Part shown: piece after piece, positions 1 to 8,276 of the stretch
How positions within the stretch are numbered: position 1 is the stretch's first letter
Layout: every line of letters starts with the position of its first letter
Source of the DNA: a virus
Length of the DNA: 28,326 nt
IMG/VR virus record: IMGVR_UViG_3300030099_004531
Coordinates: 1 to 28,326 of that record
Direction: 5' to 3' (one strand)
Notes under the pieces: model-generated
The model's input: the letters and a program-made list of their open reading frames with translations, nothing else
What the model was told of the DNA's origin: nothing
The model's database searches: none
Made by a program: the position numbers and the translations under genes

Positions 1-16
1 CTGCCGTCAGACTGGG

Positions 17-66
17 GGAGGCGTAGGGAGGCGTAGTCAGACAGCCAATAGACCTGAGGAGGCGTA
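17..66. repeat. GGAGGCGTA direct repeats at left end
   Basis: GGAGGCGTA occurs at 17-25, 27-35 and 58-66, the first two in tandem with a 10-bp period. GTCAGAC flanks the tandem pair at 6-12 and 36-42. An eighth-base relative, GAGGCGTA, recurs at 25371-25378 just after a TATA-like stretch. The role is unknown. Terminal repeats of this kind can be replication or packaging signals, but that is only an inference here. Confidence 0.6.
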
Positions 67-79
67 TAAAAAACTATAA

Positions 80-198
80 ATACAAGGGATACAAGGCATA
101 CAAGGCATAATCGTGTGTAAATCCTGAGGAAACAGGGTGTGAATACTATAATATTATTTTTTATAAAATATGCTTTGTATGTTTTGTATAGTTTGTAG
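80..198. repeat. Inverted 9-bp iterons around an AT-rich centre (left terminus)
   Basis: Three 9-mers, ATACAAGGG, ATACAAGGC and ATACAAGGC, lie at 80-106. Three in the opposite orientation (GCTTTGTAT, GTTTTGTAT and the degenerate AGTTTGTAG) lie at 172-198. Together they form an imperfect palindrome around an AT-rich centre. The same arrangement occurs internally at 18969-19078. Such iterons are typical binding sites of an initiator or recombinase; the protein that would bind here is not known. Confidence 0.7.
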
Positions 199-283
199 CC
201 GACCTCGCCGCCCCGAACATTCCATTCTCGCATTAATCTACCGTAAGTCTTTCACAAATCGCCCAAAAATTTGATGTAAAACC
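186..283 (+). repeat. Left terminal inverted repeat (98 bp perfect)
   Basis: The 98 bases are the exact reverse complement of 28229-28326, with the first mismatch at 284 versus 28228. The match runs to the last base of the window, so the true repeat may be longer on the left. It contains the box GAACATTCCATT (215-226) and an AAAAATTTGAT element near its inner edge. Inverted terminal repeats are standard in linear polinton-like viruses, adenoviruses and many nucleocytoplasmic viruses. Confidence 0.95.
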
Positions 284-320
284 TCCACTGACTTCAATTT
301 TAGTTTAATTAAAAATAAAA

Positions 321-360
321 TTGAAACGGCTTAAAGACTTCTCGTATATACTATATATAA
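321..360 (+). promoter_or_regulatory. Inward promoter of the first gene (early-type)
   Basis: The sequence GGCTTAAAGACTTCTCG followed by TATATACTATATATAA ends four bases before the ATG at 365. The right end has a near-identical inward promoter at about 28140-28180 (GGCTTAGAGACATCTCA, then TATATACTCTATATAA). The two genes driven are unrelated in sequence, so the promoter itself appears to be conserved at both termini. Confidence 0.75.
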
Positions 361-364
361 CACG

Positions 365-922
365 ATGACTACGCCTACCCAAGAAACCACACAAAAAAAA
401 ATTTCCAAAAATTTGATTGACCCTGGCTTTGAAAATATAATCTCAGATATAAATAAAAACAAAATGATGAAAACCGACTGGACTAATCCCGATGTTAAGA
501 ACACCGTGCGTAAGATACTTGAAGAGAGCCTCTTCATAGATGTTAAGCCATACTCGCACAATATCATAGGCATCATGCTCCGACAGTTGGAGGCTATGAC
601 CTCCAAAGAATACACTTACGATACTATCATCAAGTTCAACCTACACAAGCGTGGTTGGAGAGTATCCGAGGAATACATTAAGGAGAAAGGTATTGAGATG
701 CCTGATGAAGAAGAGTGTAAGCGTTATGAAAGGAAGATGATTAGAGACGCACACTACATCTTAGCACGAAATGCTGTTGTTGAAACAAGTGAAAGCGATA
801 GTGATAGTGATAGTGAAGAAAGCGATAGTGATAGTGATGATGGTTGTAAATGGAACTGCTCTGTCCCTAATTGTAAAGAAGAGTGTTGTTGGGAAAAGGC
901 AGGACGAACATCGCCATGGTAA
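365..922 (+). CDS. Hypothetical protein with acidic Asp/Ser repeat and Cys-rich tail
   Basis: A 185-residue protein of unknown function. The first 140 residues are charged and probably helical. Residues about 140-160 are a run of Ser-Asp repeats encoded by GATAGT-type hexanucleotides near 795-840. The last 25 residues hold five cysteines (KWNC, PNC, EECC), which suggests a small metal-binding or disulfide tail. The start is supported by the TATATACTATATATAA box four bases upstream. It is the outermost gene on the left and converges with the next gene, the two stop codons being one base apart. I do not recognise a family. The Asp/Ser tract looks like a slippage-prone, fast-evolving linker. Confidence 0.8.
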   Translation: MTTPTQETTQKKISKNLIDPGFENIISDINKNKMMKTDWTNPDVKNTVRKILEESLFIDVKPYSHNIIGIMLRQLEAMTSKEYTYDTIIKFNLHKRGWRVSEEYIKEKGIEMPDEEECKRYERKMIRDAHYILARNAVVETSESDSDSDSEESDSDSDDGCKWNCSVPNCKEECCWEKAGRTSPW

Positions 923-923
923 A

Positions 924-1154
924 TTATACAACATTCACACCATTATATTTAAGTTTAAGACCTTCACCCTCTAATAAAAATTTGACGCTCAACCTGTGTT
1001 GCTCGTCTTTGGAATACTTATTTAGACACTTCTCTCCGCATATTCCTGAATACCTTAAATACTCTCCAAGATTTGATGAATGCTTATCCATCGGATATTC
1101 GGTGTAAGTATTATCACATTTAATACATTTCCAAGTTTCTACTTTATTATTCAT
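924..1154 (-). CDS. Small zinc-ribbon-like protein
   Basis: A 76-residue protein. CxxC at residues 10-13, His25 and the pair C39/C43 (GICGEKC) could form a single zinc site. An early-type TATA box (CTATATATAAGA) ends directly at the start codon. The gene is convergent with the first gene, with stop codons one base apart. The function is not recognised. Small zinc-binding proteins in this position are commonly transcription-related or host-interaction factors, but nothing in the sequence proves that. Confidence 0.7.
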   Translation of the reverse strand: MNNKVETWKCIKCDNTYTEYPMDKHSSNLGEYLRYSGICGEKCLNKYSKDEQHRLSVKFLLEGEGLKLKYNGVNVV

Positions 1155-1176
1155 TCTTATATATAGATTATATATT
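1155..1176 (-). promoter_or_regulatory. Early-type TATA promoter
   Basis: Read on the minus strand, AATATATAATCTATATATAAGA abuts the ATG at 1154. It matches the TATATATACTATATATAA consensus seen upstream of the replication and accessory genes. Confidence 0.6.
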
Positions 1177-1194
1177 ATTTTTTAATATATAATT

Positions 1195-1368
1195 TTACTT
1201 TCCTATTTTTTTCATTGTTTCTTTGTGAGCGGCAGCAAAGGTCATTCCAGACCTCATCAACCTTTTCATCATAGTCATGTGTTTCTGAGTATGATGTTCT
1301 GCGTGTCTGGCTAAGGCATTTTCTTGGCGTTTGGTTAATGCTTTTTTGACTTTTTTCGTTTTATCCAT
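1195..1368 (-). CDS. Small basic protein of the HHTxKHMxxMxxLMRxGxxFxxAH type
   Basis: This 57-residue ORF reads from ATG at 1368 to TAA at 1195. It starts MDKTKKVKKALTKRQENAL and continues with a His-rich core (ARHAEHHTQKHMTMMKRLMR). It ends SGMTFAAAHKETMKKIGK. From memory, very similar short proteins with the same HHT-KHM, LM-G-F-AH and MKK-GK spacing occur in several large algal and amoebal viruses, function unknown; this recall was not checked by search. ATTATATAA directly precedes the start, as at other genes here. It sits between the zinc-ribbon gene and the giant structural gene, both also on the minus strand. Confidence 0.75.
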   Translation of the reverse strand: MDKTKKVKKALTKRQENALARHAEHHTQKHMTMMKRLMRSGMTFAAAHKETMKKIGK

Positions 1369-1378
1369 TTATATAATT
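1369..1378 (-). promoter_or_regulatory. TATA-like start-proximal promoter
   Basis: AATTATATAA is immediately 5' of the ATG at 1368 on the minus strand. It is identical to the AATTATATAA found one base before the methyltransferase-like gene's ATG at 7762. Confidence 0.5.
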
Positions 1379-1394
1379 ACAATATATTTTTTTT

Positions 1395-4300
1395 TTATGT
1401 TGCTCTCGCCATAGGTATTTCTTCTTCACCAACAGGAGCAGCGGGTCTTGGAGGTGTTTCTTCTAAAAATGGAGCAGTTGGTGGTCTTCTGGCTTCTAAG
1501 GCTCTGGCTCTTGCCTCACTTGAATGATGTGTGGCTTCATGCTGCGTTTGAACTCCGTGCGTTTTACGATATTCACCTTCTAATCTTTTTTCTCTTCTCT
1601 CTCTGGTTTCAAGTCTCTTGGCTTTTGCTCCTTCACTTTCTTCTACTCTCCTTACTACATTACCTTCCTCATCTTTGACTATAAATACTTTCTTTCTTGT
1701 TGATTTCCTAATCTTCTCTTTCTTCTCCTGATATTTTCTCGCACCCTCTTTTGCTTCTTCTGTGTCCGTTCCAGCCATAGTAGAACCAGGGTCAGATAAT
1801 ATTGTAGGGTCTTTTGAACCATAAGGTTCTTTGGGTGGTGTTAAAGCCCATAATACTGATGGGACACCTTCATCATATCTACCTACAAATCCCTCTGGTC
1901 TGTCTAAAACTCTCATCTGGTCTGCTTCTCCAATCACACCTAAATTACCTCTAATTACTTCATTAAAATCTTGTTCGTATGCTGGTGGGCGACCTGCTTG
2001 GTCTGGTGGAAAACCATAAGTGGCTAAGTTTCTTCCTGCTCTTCTTTCTCTCGCAGCATCATCTAACAAAGCCTCAGTAAGTTGTTTAAGTCCTTCATCA
2101 GATATACCAACTGCTGATGACCCAACTTCAAATGATTGCTTGGCTTGTGATGGGACTAATTTTCTACCTGTTGTTGCTGAAAAGAATACAGGATATTCAG
2201 GGAATGTTTGTGTAAGAACTTCATACATTCTCTCGTATGTTTCACCAGTTGGAGGCATAGATACAATACCAACAATCTCATTAATATTATTAATACTACC
2301 AGCCAATACCTGTTTGATTGCTCTCTGTAATACACCAACATCAGGCATCTTCTCTGGGTCTCTGGTTAGTATTGTAGCCAACCTTGTTCTAATTAAATGC
2401 TCTACAAGACTTGTTCTTAATTCTTGTTGTTCTACTTGTGTTAAGAGAGAAACACCTTCTCCTGCTCCTTCACCTTCTGCTACTTCTTCTGCTGCTTGTC
2501 TTCTTGGGTCTCCTGCTCCTTCTAAGACTTCTTCTAATGCTGGATTAAATGGATTATTACGATTAGCAAATATCAATCTCATTCTTCTTGATGTTTCTCT
2601 GAACTGACTACCTTCTGGATTTAATCTATCTGCTTCTCTCTGTGCTGCGTCCAACTCATTCATTTCAATTGCTTGTATTTCAGTTTGTGGAAGTCCTACC
2701 TCAGCAATCGCTCTTCTCAACCAAGGTTCAGGTATATCCATGGGAGCAGGTAATGGTGGCTCACCTACATCTTCTGGTTTATCTATTGTCGCAAACATTC
2801 CAGGTAATTCTTGTTCTTCTAAATCCATTTCTCTCATCATCGCTGGTATTTCTGCTCTCTGTGGATTAACAATATTGATTGCCTCTCTTTGTCCGTCATT
2901 ATTGGCTGTTCTTCTTACCATATCTGCTAAGCCTTGTAATCCTCCTCCTCCCATATTAGCAATACTACCAATAGGATTTTCTGCGTCAAATGGATTAGAT
3001 ATTCCTTCTTGTCTTCCACCACCTCCTGAACCTATCTGTCCTTTACGGAATGGTATGAGAGATGCGTTGCCTTCCTTAGGTCTCACTTGTAATTTCATCA
3101 AATCAACTAACTCTTGTAGCAGTTGTGTATCCTTACTTGGTGGTTGTTCTGGTTGTTCTATTGGTTCTCCAAGTGGGTCAGTCATCAGAGGTGGTATTTC
3201 TAACTTACGAGTAATCTTATAAATTACACTACTATTATCACCAAGAGGCACAAGTTCTCCTGTATCTGGTCTTCTAATTTCTGTATGAATTGTTCCCACA
3301 GGGTGGTCTTTTTCCGCCATTAAACTATATGTGGAAGCATAACCATAAAAGAAATCTGATTGAGAATAATTCTTCATACAGTAGTAAATCGTCGGTTGAA
3401 TTATACCATTCAAACCTATCCATTGTTCTGGTTCTACTAACCCTGTCGTTTGAATAAGATAGTATGGTGTATCAAATAATGATGGTAAATTACTTGCTCT
3501 AATTGCTGGACTATCTGCTATTTGATTTACCTGTATAAAACCATTTTGTCCCAAACCATATAGTGGTAAGCCAACTACATCAGCCTCACCAGCAGGTGGA
3601 GGATTTTGCTGAGAATTAAAGTAAGCATCTAAAAAGAGAGAATTAGCAATATTTGTTTTGCTATTCATCGTTCCAGGTTTTTTGGATTGATTACACACCT
3701 GTGGAGACTGACTTGCGTATGTAAATTCATTAAATCTATTTTTATTTGAACCAAGAGGTGGGAATATATCATAGTAAGAATATCCCATTCTATCTAAAAT
3801 ATTGCCTTCCCACTCTTCTGGTGTTGCTTCTATCCAATCTTTTGTAATTTCATTATAATTATTTTGTGTTGAAAACAGACCAGTCTTATCATAAAAATCA
3901 TTTAATTTTTCCATAGATGGGATTTCAGTATCGGGTTTAACTAACCAAACCTTGTTGATAAATATACCACTTAAACTATCATTTATACCTACACCATCAC
4001 ACGGGATATTTACTTGTCCTGCGGCAGGACCGATTTGTCCTGATATTTGTCGGTCATAAAATTTAATACTACTACCTGCTGGTTGTCCCAATGTTGTATT
4101 TGATAAACCTTCTTCATTTATAATCGCAACTTCTGTTCCACCTTGTGCTATACCTGCTGCTCCCTTATCATTCGCAGTTTGATAAGCCGCACTCAGCGTT
4201 TGAGGTGTATAGAAATATGTAAATTCAAATCTTGCTTTATCACTATTAAATTCACAAGAAGCATTAGTAGCACCAATATTTATATAATTCTGATAATTCC

Positions 4301-7300
4301 AAGCATCGTCCTGAGGCATAGCAGAGAAACCAGCAGCAGTTCTACCACCATAATATGTCTTTCTTTGGTCGTCAGAATTCATAGGAATACAAGCAGGATT
4401 ATCATTAAACGCATTAGAAATACCAAAAAAGTTTTTGTATTCTATTCTACCTAATTCTATTGTAGTTAAATCTGCCTCTATTGGGTCTGTTGCTATACCA
4501 CTTCCTGTATCACCAGGCACAGGTTGTGGAAAGTATTTTTTATTTACACGGAATGCTATGAGGATTTTAGGTTGGGTAGGAGCAGTTCCATCAGGAAACC
4601 ATCTGTATGGGAAACAAGCCACACCATATTTACGAGAGAGACTATCATCTAAATCTTCTAATGTTTCTGGTGAAGCATCACAAGACCCTGGGACACTTGT
4701 TCCGCCTTGAAATTCTGTTGGAGACCAAATTACACTTTCTCTCCAATCTTCGTAGTATCTTGTATTTACTTCTATTCTACCAACACTTCTACCTCTACCA
4801 ACAGCAGCACCATCTCCACCTAATCCAGTCATGGTATATGAGGGACATAAATGGAAACGGTCAAGTTGTTGTGGGTCAGCAACACCACTTGCTGTATCTA
4901 CTTGTGTGTGGTCTAAAAATGTTCCCCACTGTTGTGTGTAATTTACAGGTGGATTTACAGTATCTGTAATCATACCATTACCATTTAGACTTCCAAACCA
5001 ACCTGTATCACCACCATTAGCATAAGTAGTGCGAGAATACACACCACCAGTCATAGGTGTAATGATACTGAAACGAGCAGACGCATCAAAACTTTCATCT
5101 GCTTCAACAGGAACATTACCAGTTGGGGCTGTTGATAAACCTTTAATTGGATTAGTATTGATACAAGATGTAAGAGCATCATTACATACACCAATATCTA
5201 ACAAATAACTAAAATTCTTTGGGTCATTATTAATCATATTCTCATAGCCTGTTTCTTCACCATTATAAATCTCTCCCTTTGGAAATAACTCAGCAAATCG
5301 TTTGAGATTATACTCAGTATATTCCATATTGGTGTAAAGCATATTGCCTGTAAAATCATCTTGTGTTGGGTCTGTTTGTTCTGAACCAATTAGAGAGACT
5401 TCGTGAATATTAAATCCAGGCACATCAGGTGTAGTTGCTGTTCCTCCACTTGTTCCCACATTTTGTCCTGACTGTCCTCCACTTGCTATTGCCCCACCAC
5501 TTGTTCCATTTGGAATTTTAATTACCATACTTTTAATTTGTGTATTCAGCAATACACATCGTTTAATGTTCTGTGTATTACTTACTGCGTCTGTGTGTAA
5601 ATCAAATATATCACCAAAGAAAAAGTGATACATCATTTCCCATCTCTCAAAATCTCTACAAGCCATATTACCGTAAATCTGATTATTCCATACATACGGA
5701 GTTCCTGTTCTACCTACATTAAATGCTTCTTCTGCCCCTGGATTACTTGTATCTGGAAACTGTGCTGATACAATAGGAATTGCTCCACCACCTTGGTCGC
5801 CTGTTCCACTACCACACCATAACCAGTCTTTTACTTGATTTTCGTGAAAACTTAAATTATCAGGACTTGCGGCTTCCATATTACACCCAAGCCAAAGATT
5901 GGCTGGAATGGTTTTGTATAACGCACCTGTGAAGGTTGGAAACACACTATCCCAGATGTAATCTAATTGTCGCACACCAGATGAAATCAAGTCATTACCA
6001 AACTTAGTTCCGTATGGTATAGCATTATTCTGTTTCTCTCCCCCCGCAGAAGCAGGAGGGTGGAGACTATGTTCTACATCAGCAATCTTATCCCATCTAT
6101 ATACATTATCTGTTTGTCGGAATGCTTGGGTAATTAGTGAGGCAAGGAGATTTACATCTATAAATTGATAATCTTTCAAATCTATTACCACAAATGCTTT
6201 TAGAGGTTGAGGCTTTGGTGGCTCTCTACGACCAGTTTCAGGATTGACGGGGTATTGATTGATTGGAGGATTTCCTCCATTATTCCACTGATTATTTGGT
6301 GGTAATCCCATAAATGGTTGAAAGTCAGGAGCAGTCATAATGTAAGGTAAATTATCATTACCTGCTTGTGGGTTCATACCACTCCACATTTGTCCTGTTT
6401 TATAACCTGGGGCAGCAGCAGCAGCGGCAGCATTATTATATGGATTAGTGGGTGGAGCAACACCTGCTGGAATGGTAGGAGCAGCAGTTAGAAGATTGCT
6501 ATTAATTAACCAAGGATTTGATTGAGATAAAGCACCACCACCTGGGGCTGTTTTATTTAGCACACCAGGGTAAAACTTGTTTCTAAATAACGAGTAATTA
6601 CCATCATTATTCTTTCGTTCTCGTGAGTATCCAGTCCAGCCCCATGCGGCTGATGATACTAATGGAGTTTCATTACACATAGCCTGTGATACACTATTAT
6701 TAGCAGGTATAGCGTAATCATTAGCAACAGGTAATACACCTTCTCGGCACATAAAGATGTTCTGAGCGGGAGCAACATTAGATGGTTGCCCTGCTGCTGT
6801 ATTTGCTTGTGGTTTAGGTAATGTATCCACCGTAAAGGGATTTACTGCTCCACCTACTGCTTGGTTTGCTACACAGGTTGGTGGTTTAACAGGCAATACT
6901 TGAGAATATCTACCATTATTAGTTAAGGTAAATCCCATCTCTAAAATTACCTTATTACCTGTGTATTGTTTTCCAGGGACTTTCCCAGGATTTAATTCAA
7001 TAGTATTTGCTCCTGCTCCTTCACTATTAATACATACTGCTTCAATACTAATCTGGTCGCCCCTTTTAATGTTAAAGCCATTACATTTGTTTTCCCAAGC
7101 AGATTTAGAGGAAACACTTGCTCTACCTCCAACTGCTTCATATTTATTAGAAACTTTACGACTACAGTCAATTAAGAATGTCCTTGTTCCAGATTGTCCG
7201 CTTACTTCCTGGATACTTGCTGTATATGCTTTCTCTTTATTATCAGCCATTCTTCTACTCATTTCACGAGCCGTATCTCTTTGTTGTCTTTCTTCGCCCA

Positions 7301-7301
7301 T
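1395..7301 (-). CDS. Giant virion structural protein (1968 aa)
   Basis: This is the largest gene, about one fifth of the window. Residues 1 to about 1400 are rich in Asn, Gly, Pro and Thr with little predicted helix, and look like a chain of beta domains. There is a poly-Ala stretch near residue 295 and a Gly-rich linker (GSGGGG) near 1424. The last 540 residues switch to charged, Glu/Arg-rich, probably helical sequence with Pro-rich spacers. The segment VVIDLKDYQFIDVNLLASLI near residue 375 resembles the KIPHGAYPANGTTLVEEMTK segment of the 623-residue protein at 16758-18629, which suggests a shared fold element. The late motif abuts its ATG, so I infer a virion component such as a vertex, fibre or internal scaffold/tape-type protein. 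No catalytic motif is visible. Confidence 0.85.
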   Translation of the reverse strand: MGEERQQRDTAREMSRRMADNKEKAYTASIQEVSGQSGTRTFLIDCSRKVSNKYEAVGGRASVSSKSAWENKCNGFNIKRGDQISIEAVCINSEGAGANTIELNPGKVPGKQYTGNKVILEMGFTLTNNGRYSQVLPVKPPTCVANQAVGGAVNPFTVDTLPKPQANTAAGQPSNVAPAQNIFMCREGVLPVANDYAIPANNSVSQAMCNETPLVSSAAWGWTGYSRERKNNDGNYSLFRNKFYPGVLNKTAPGGGALSQSNPWLINSNLLTAAPTIPAGVAPPTNPYNNAAAAAAAPGYKTGQMWSGMNPQAGNDNLPYIMTAPDFQPFMGLPPNNQWNNGGNPPINQYPVNPETGRREPPKPQPLKAFVVIDLKDYQFIDVNLLASLITQAFRQTDNVYRWDKIADVEHSLHPPASAGGEKQNNAIPYGTKFGNDLISSGVRQLDYIWDSVFPTFTGALYKTIPANLWLGCNMEAASPDNLSFHENQVKDWLWCGSGTGDQGGGAIPIVSAQFPDTSNPGAEEAFNVGRTGTPYVWNNQIYGNMACRDFERWEMMYHFFFGDIFDLHTDAVSNTQNIKRCVLLNTQIKSMVIKIPNGTSGGAIASGGQSGQNVGTSGGTATTPDVPGFNIHEVSLIGSEQTDPTQDDFTGNMLYTNMEYTEYNLKRFAELFPKGEIYNGEETGYENMINNDPKNFSYLLDIGVCNDALTSCINTNPIKGLSTAPTGNVPVEADESFDASARFSIITPMTGGVYSRTTYANGGDTGWFGSLNGNGMITDTVNPPVNYTQQWGTFLDHTQVDTASGVADPQQLDRFHLCPSYTMTGLGGDGAAVGRGRSVGRIEVNTRYYEDWRESVIWSPTEFQGGTSVPGSCDASPETLEDLDDSLSRKYGVACFPYRWFPDGTAPTQPKILIAFRVNKKYFPQPVPGDTGSGIATDPIEADLTTIELGRIEYKNFFGISNAFNDNPACIPMNSDDQRKTYYGGRTAAGFSAMPQDDAWNYQNYINIGATNASCEFNSDKARFEFTYFYTPQTLSAAYQTANDKGAAGIAQGGTEVAIINEEGLSNTTLGQPAGSSIKFYDRQISGQIGPAAGQVNIPCDGVGINDSLSGIFINKVWLVKPDTEIPSMEKLNDFYDKTGLFSTQNNYNEITKDWIEATPEEWEGNILDRMGYSYYDIFPPLGSNKNRFNEFTYASQSPQVCNQSKKPGTMNSKTNIANSLFLDAYFNSQQNPPPAGEADVVGLPLYGLGQNGFIQVNQIADSPAIRASNLPSLFDTPYYLIQTTGLVEPEQWIGLNGIIQPTIYYCMKNYSQSDFFYGYASTYSLMAEKDHPVGTIHTEIRRPDTGELVPLGDNSSVIYKITRKLEIPPLMTDPLGEPIEQPEQPPSKDTQLLQELVDLMKLQVRPKEGNASLIPFRKGQIGSGGGGRQEGISNPFDAENPIGSIANMGGGGLQGLADMVRRTANNDGQREAINIVNPQRAEIPAMMREMDLEEQELPGMFATIDKPEDVGEPPLPAPMDIPEPWLRRAIAEVGLPQTEIQAIEMNELDAAQREADRLNPEGSQFRETSRRMRLIFANRNNPFNPALEEVLEGAGDPRRQAAEEVAEGEGAGEGVSLLTQVEQQELRTSLVEHLIRTRLATILTRDPEKMPDVGVLQRAIKQVLAGSINNINEIVGIVSMPPTGETYERMYEVLTQTFPEYPVFFSATTGRKLVPSQAKQSFEVGSSAVGISDEGLKQLTEALLDDAARERRAGRNLATYGFPPDQAGRPPAYEQDFNEVIRGNLGVIGEADQMRVLDRPEGFVGRYDEGVPSVLWALTPPKEPYGSKDPTILSDPGSTMAGTDTEEAKEGARKYQEKKEKIRKSTRKKVFIVKDEEGNVVRRVEESEGAKAKRLETRERREKRLEGEYRKTHGVQTQHEATHHSSEARARALEARRPPTAPFLEETPPRPAAPVGEEEIPMARAT

Positions 7302-7325
7302 TTTATTTATTATAAGTAAAGATTA
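7302..7325 (-). promoter_or_regulatory. Late-type promoter motif
   Basis: On the minus strand TAATCTTTACTTATAATAAA is followed by TAAA and the ATG at 7301. It is a variant of the TCTTTATTATATAATAAA motif found at the capsid genes. The palindrome CGTTAA-tttt-TTAACG (7387-7402) lies further upstream, close to the divergent plus-strand gene. Confidence 0.7.
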
Positions 7326-7416
7326 TTTTATAGATTTTTTTACATTTATTTAGCATTAATTATAGAATATCGGCATAAGCGTATTGCGTTAATTTTTTAA
7401 CGAAAAAATATTATCT

Positions 7417-7430
7417 ATGTATATATATAA
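7417..7430 (+). promoter_or_regulatory. Early-type TATA promoter
   Basis: ATGTATATATATAA ends directly at the ATG at 7431. This is divergent to the late promoter of the giant structural gene, with 129 bp between the two starts. Confidence 0.65.
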
Positions 7431-7631
7431 ATGGATAATATTAAGAAAAATCGTAGAGGTCAAAAATGCGAACACTGTGGAAAACCACTCAGAACTACTA
7501 AAGCAGATAGGGAATACGGGTTTCAATGGAAACGCAAGTATCATCGTAAATGTGTTGAAGAGGCACAATTCTTCGCAAGATTACGAGAAGAATATGAAAA
7601 TATAAACTTCAATAAGAATAAAGAATGTTAA
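7431..7631 (+). CDS. Small zinc-finger protein
   Basis: A 66-residue protein with a CxxC at 13-16 (KCEHCG) and an HxxC at 38-41 (YHRKC), a spacing expected of a treble-clef-like zinc finger. The sequence between and around the ligands is strongly basic, which is compatible with nucleic-acid binding. The ATG is placed by the TATATATATAA box touching it. An overlapping frame beginning at 7417 is rejected because it starts inside that box and lacks the paired ligands. The gene begins a three-gene plus-strand cassette inserted in the minus-strand virion block. Confidence 0.75.
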   Translation: MDNIKKNRRGQKCEHCGKPLRTTKADREYGFQWKRKYHRKCVEEAQFFARLREEYENINFNKNKEC

Positions 7632-7761
7632 TCATGATAAATGGAATGTTATTTGAAAGTTGGAATGGGCTGTTGAATACTTGGAGAGAGATAAATAGTT
7701 GGAATAGCAATTCCGCTCCGTTGCCGTAAGAATTTTATATAATTATCTTGAATTATATAAA

Positions 7762-8265
7762 ATGGCGTTGTTCGTAAATAAACATCAAGGCAGAGGTAAA
7801 GATGATGAATTTTATACCTTGAAAGAAACTTGGGAAAGCATAAAAGATTACATACCCAGAGACAAGGTGGTCTGGGAAGCATTTAGTAATTTGGAAACAG
7901 AAGGAGTAAAATACTTATCTTCTATTTGTAAAGAAGTGATTACAAATACAGGAGATTTCTTTGAATGTGATGATAATGAAGCAGAATGTATAATCACAAA
8001 TCCTCCTTTTAGTATCAAGCGTGATGTATTGAAAAGACTTAAAATAATTGATAAACCATTTATCTGTATCTTACCTACACTCGCATTACAAACCAAATAC
8101 ATACAAGATATATTTGATGGTGAATTACAAATCATACTTCCATCTAAAAAAATATTTTATTACAAAATGATAAACGGAGAAAAAAAAATATACGATAAAT
8201 TAAGTTTCTATTGTTGTTTTGTTTGTTATAAAATGAATTTACCAAAAGATTTAATTTTTATATAG
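7762..8265 (+). CDS. DNA adenine methyltransferase-like protein
   Basis: A 167-residue protein resembling small class I DNA N6-adenine methyltransferases found in algal viruses and phages. It has DEFYT near residue 15, a motif I-like segment VVWEAFSN at 36-43, DFF at 65-67 and the catalytic-loop motif NPPF at 80-83 (CIITNPPFSIKRDVLKRL), followed by KPFICILP. Motif I lacks the usual glycines (EPFxG-like becomes EAFSN), so cofactor binding may be altered or the enzyme may be inactive. No restriction partner is visible nearby. If active, it would methylate adenine in viral or host DNA. ATTATATAAA precedes the ATG. Its 3' end overlaps the promoter of the next gene. Confidence 0.75.
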   Translation: MALFVNKHQGRGKDDEFYTLKETWESIKDYIPRDKVVWEAFSNLETEGVKYLSSICKEVITNTGDFFECDDNEAECIITNPPFSIKRDVLKRLKIIDKPFICILPTLALQTKYIQDIFDGELQIILPSKKIFYYKMINGEKKIYDKLSFYCCFVCYKMNLPKDLIFI

Positions 8266-8276
8266 TATATATATAA
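8259..8276 (+). promoter_or_regulatory. Early-type TATA promoter overlapping the upstream stop codon
   Basis: TATATAGTATATATATAA ends at the ATG at 8277. The TAG within it (8263-8265) is also the stop codon of the methyltransferase-like gene, so the promoter is embedded in the end of the preceding gene. Confidence 0.65.

Larger units (their letters stand above)
1..364. other. Left terminal non-coding region
   Basis: This stretch holds no convincing gene. In order it contains a GC-richer segment with two GTCAGAC copies (6-12, 36-42) and three GGAGGCGTA copies (17-25, 27-35, 58-66). Next come three 9-bp iterons (80-106), an AT-rich centre and three iterons in the opposite orientation (172-198). 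The perfect inverted repeat shared with the right end follows (186-283), and then a promoter that reads inward into the first gene (about 321-360). Positions 1-185 have no counterpart at the right end because the window stops there. They are either the rest of a longer terminal repeat or flanking/unique sequence. Confidence 0.8.

Noticed and set aside
80-106. Tandem 9-mers considered as a CRISPR array
   Set aside because: The units are too short, have no spacers and recur inverted nearby, which fits iterons rather than CRISPR.
331-615. Minus-strand frame over the first gene
   Set aside because: It would run outward through the inward-facing promoter at 321-360 and lacks its own start-proximal motif.
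795-840. GATAGT hexanucleotide tract considered as a regulatory repeat or CRISPR-like array
   Set aside because: It is in frame and encodes Ser-Asp repeats; units are adjacent with no spacers, so it is a coding low-complexity tract.
2020-3222. Long plus-strand frames (2020-2607 and 2740-3222) antisense to the giant structural gene
   Set aside because: They lie inside a continuous minus-strand coding frame, are Ser/Pro/Leu-rich mirror translations, and have no start-proximal promoter motif.
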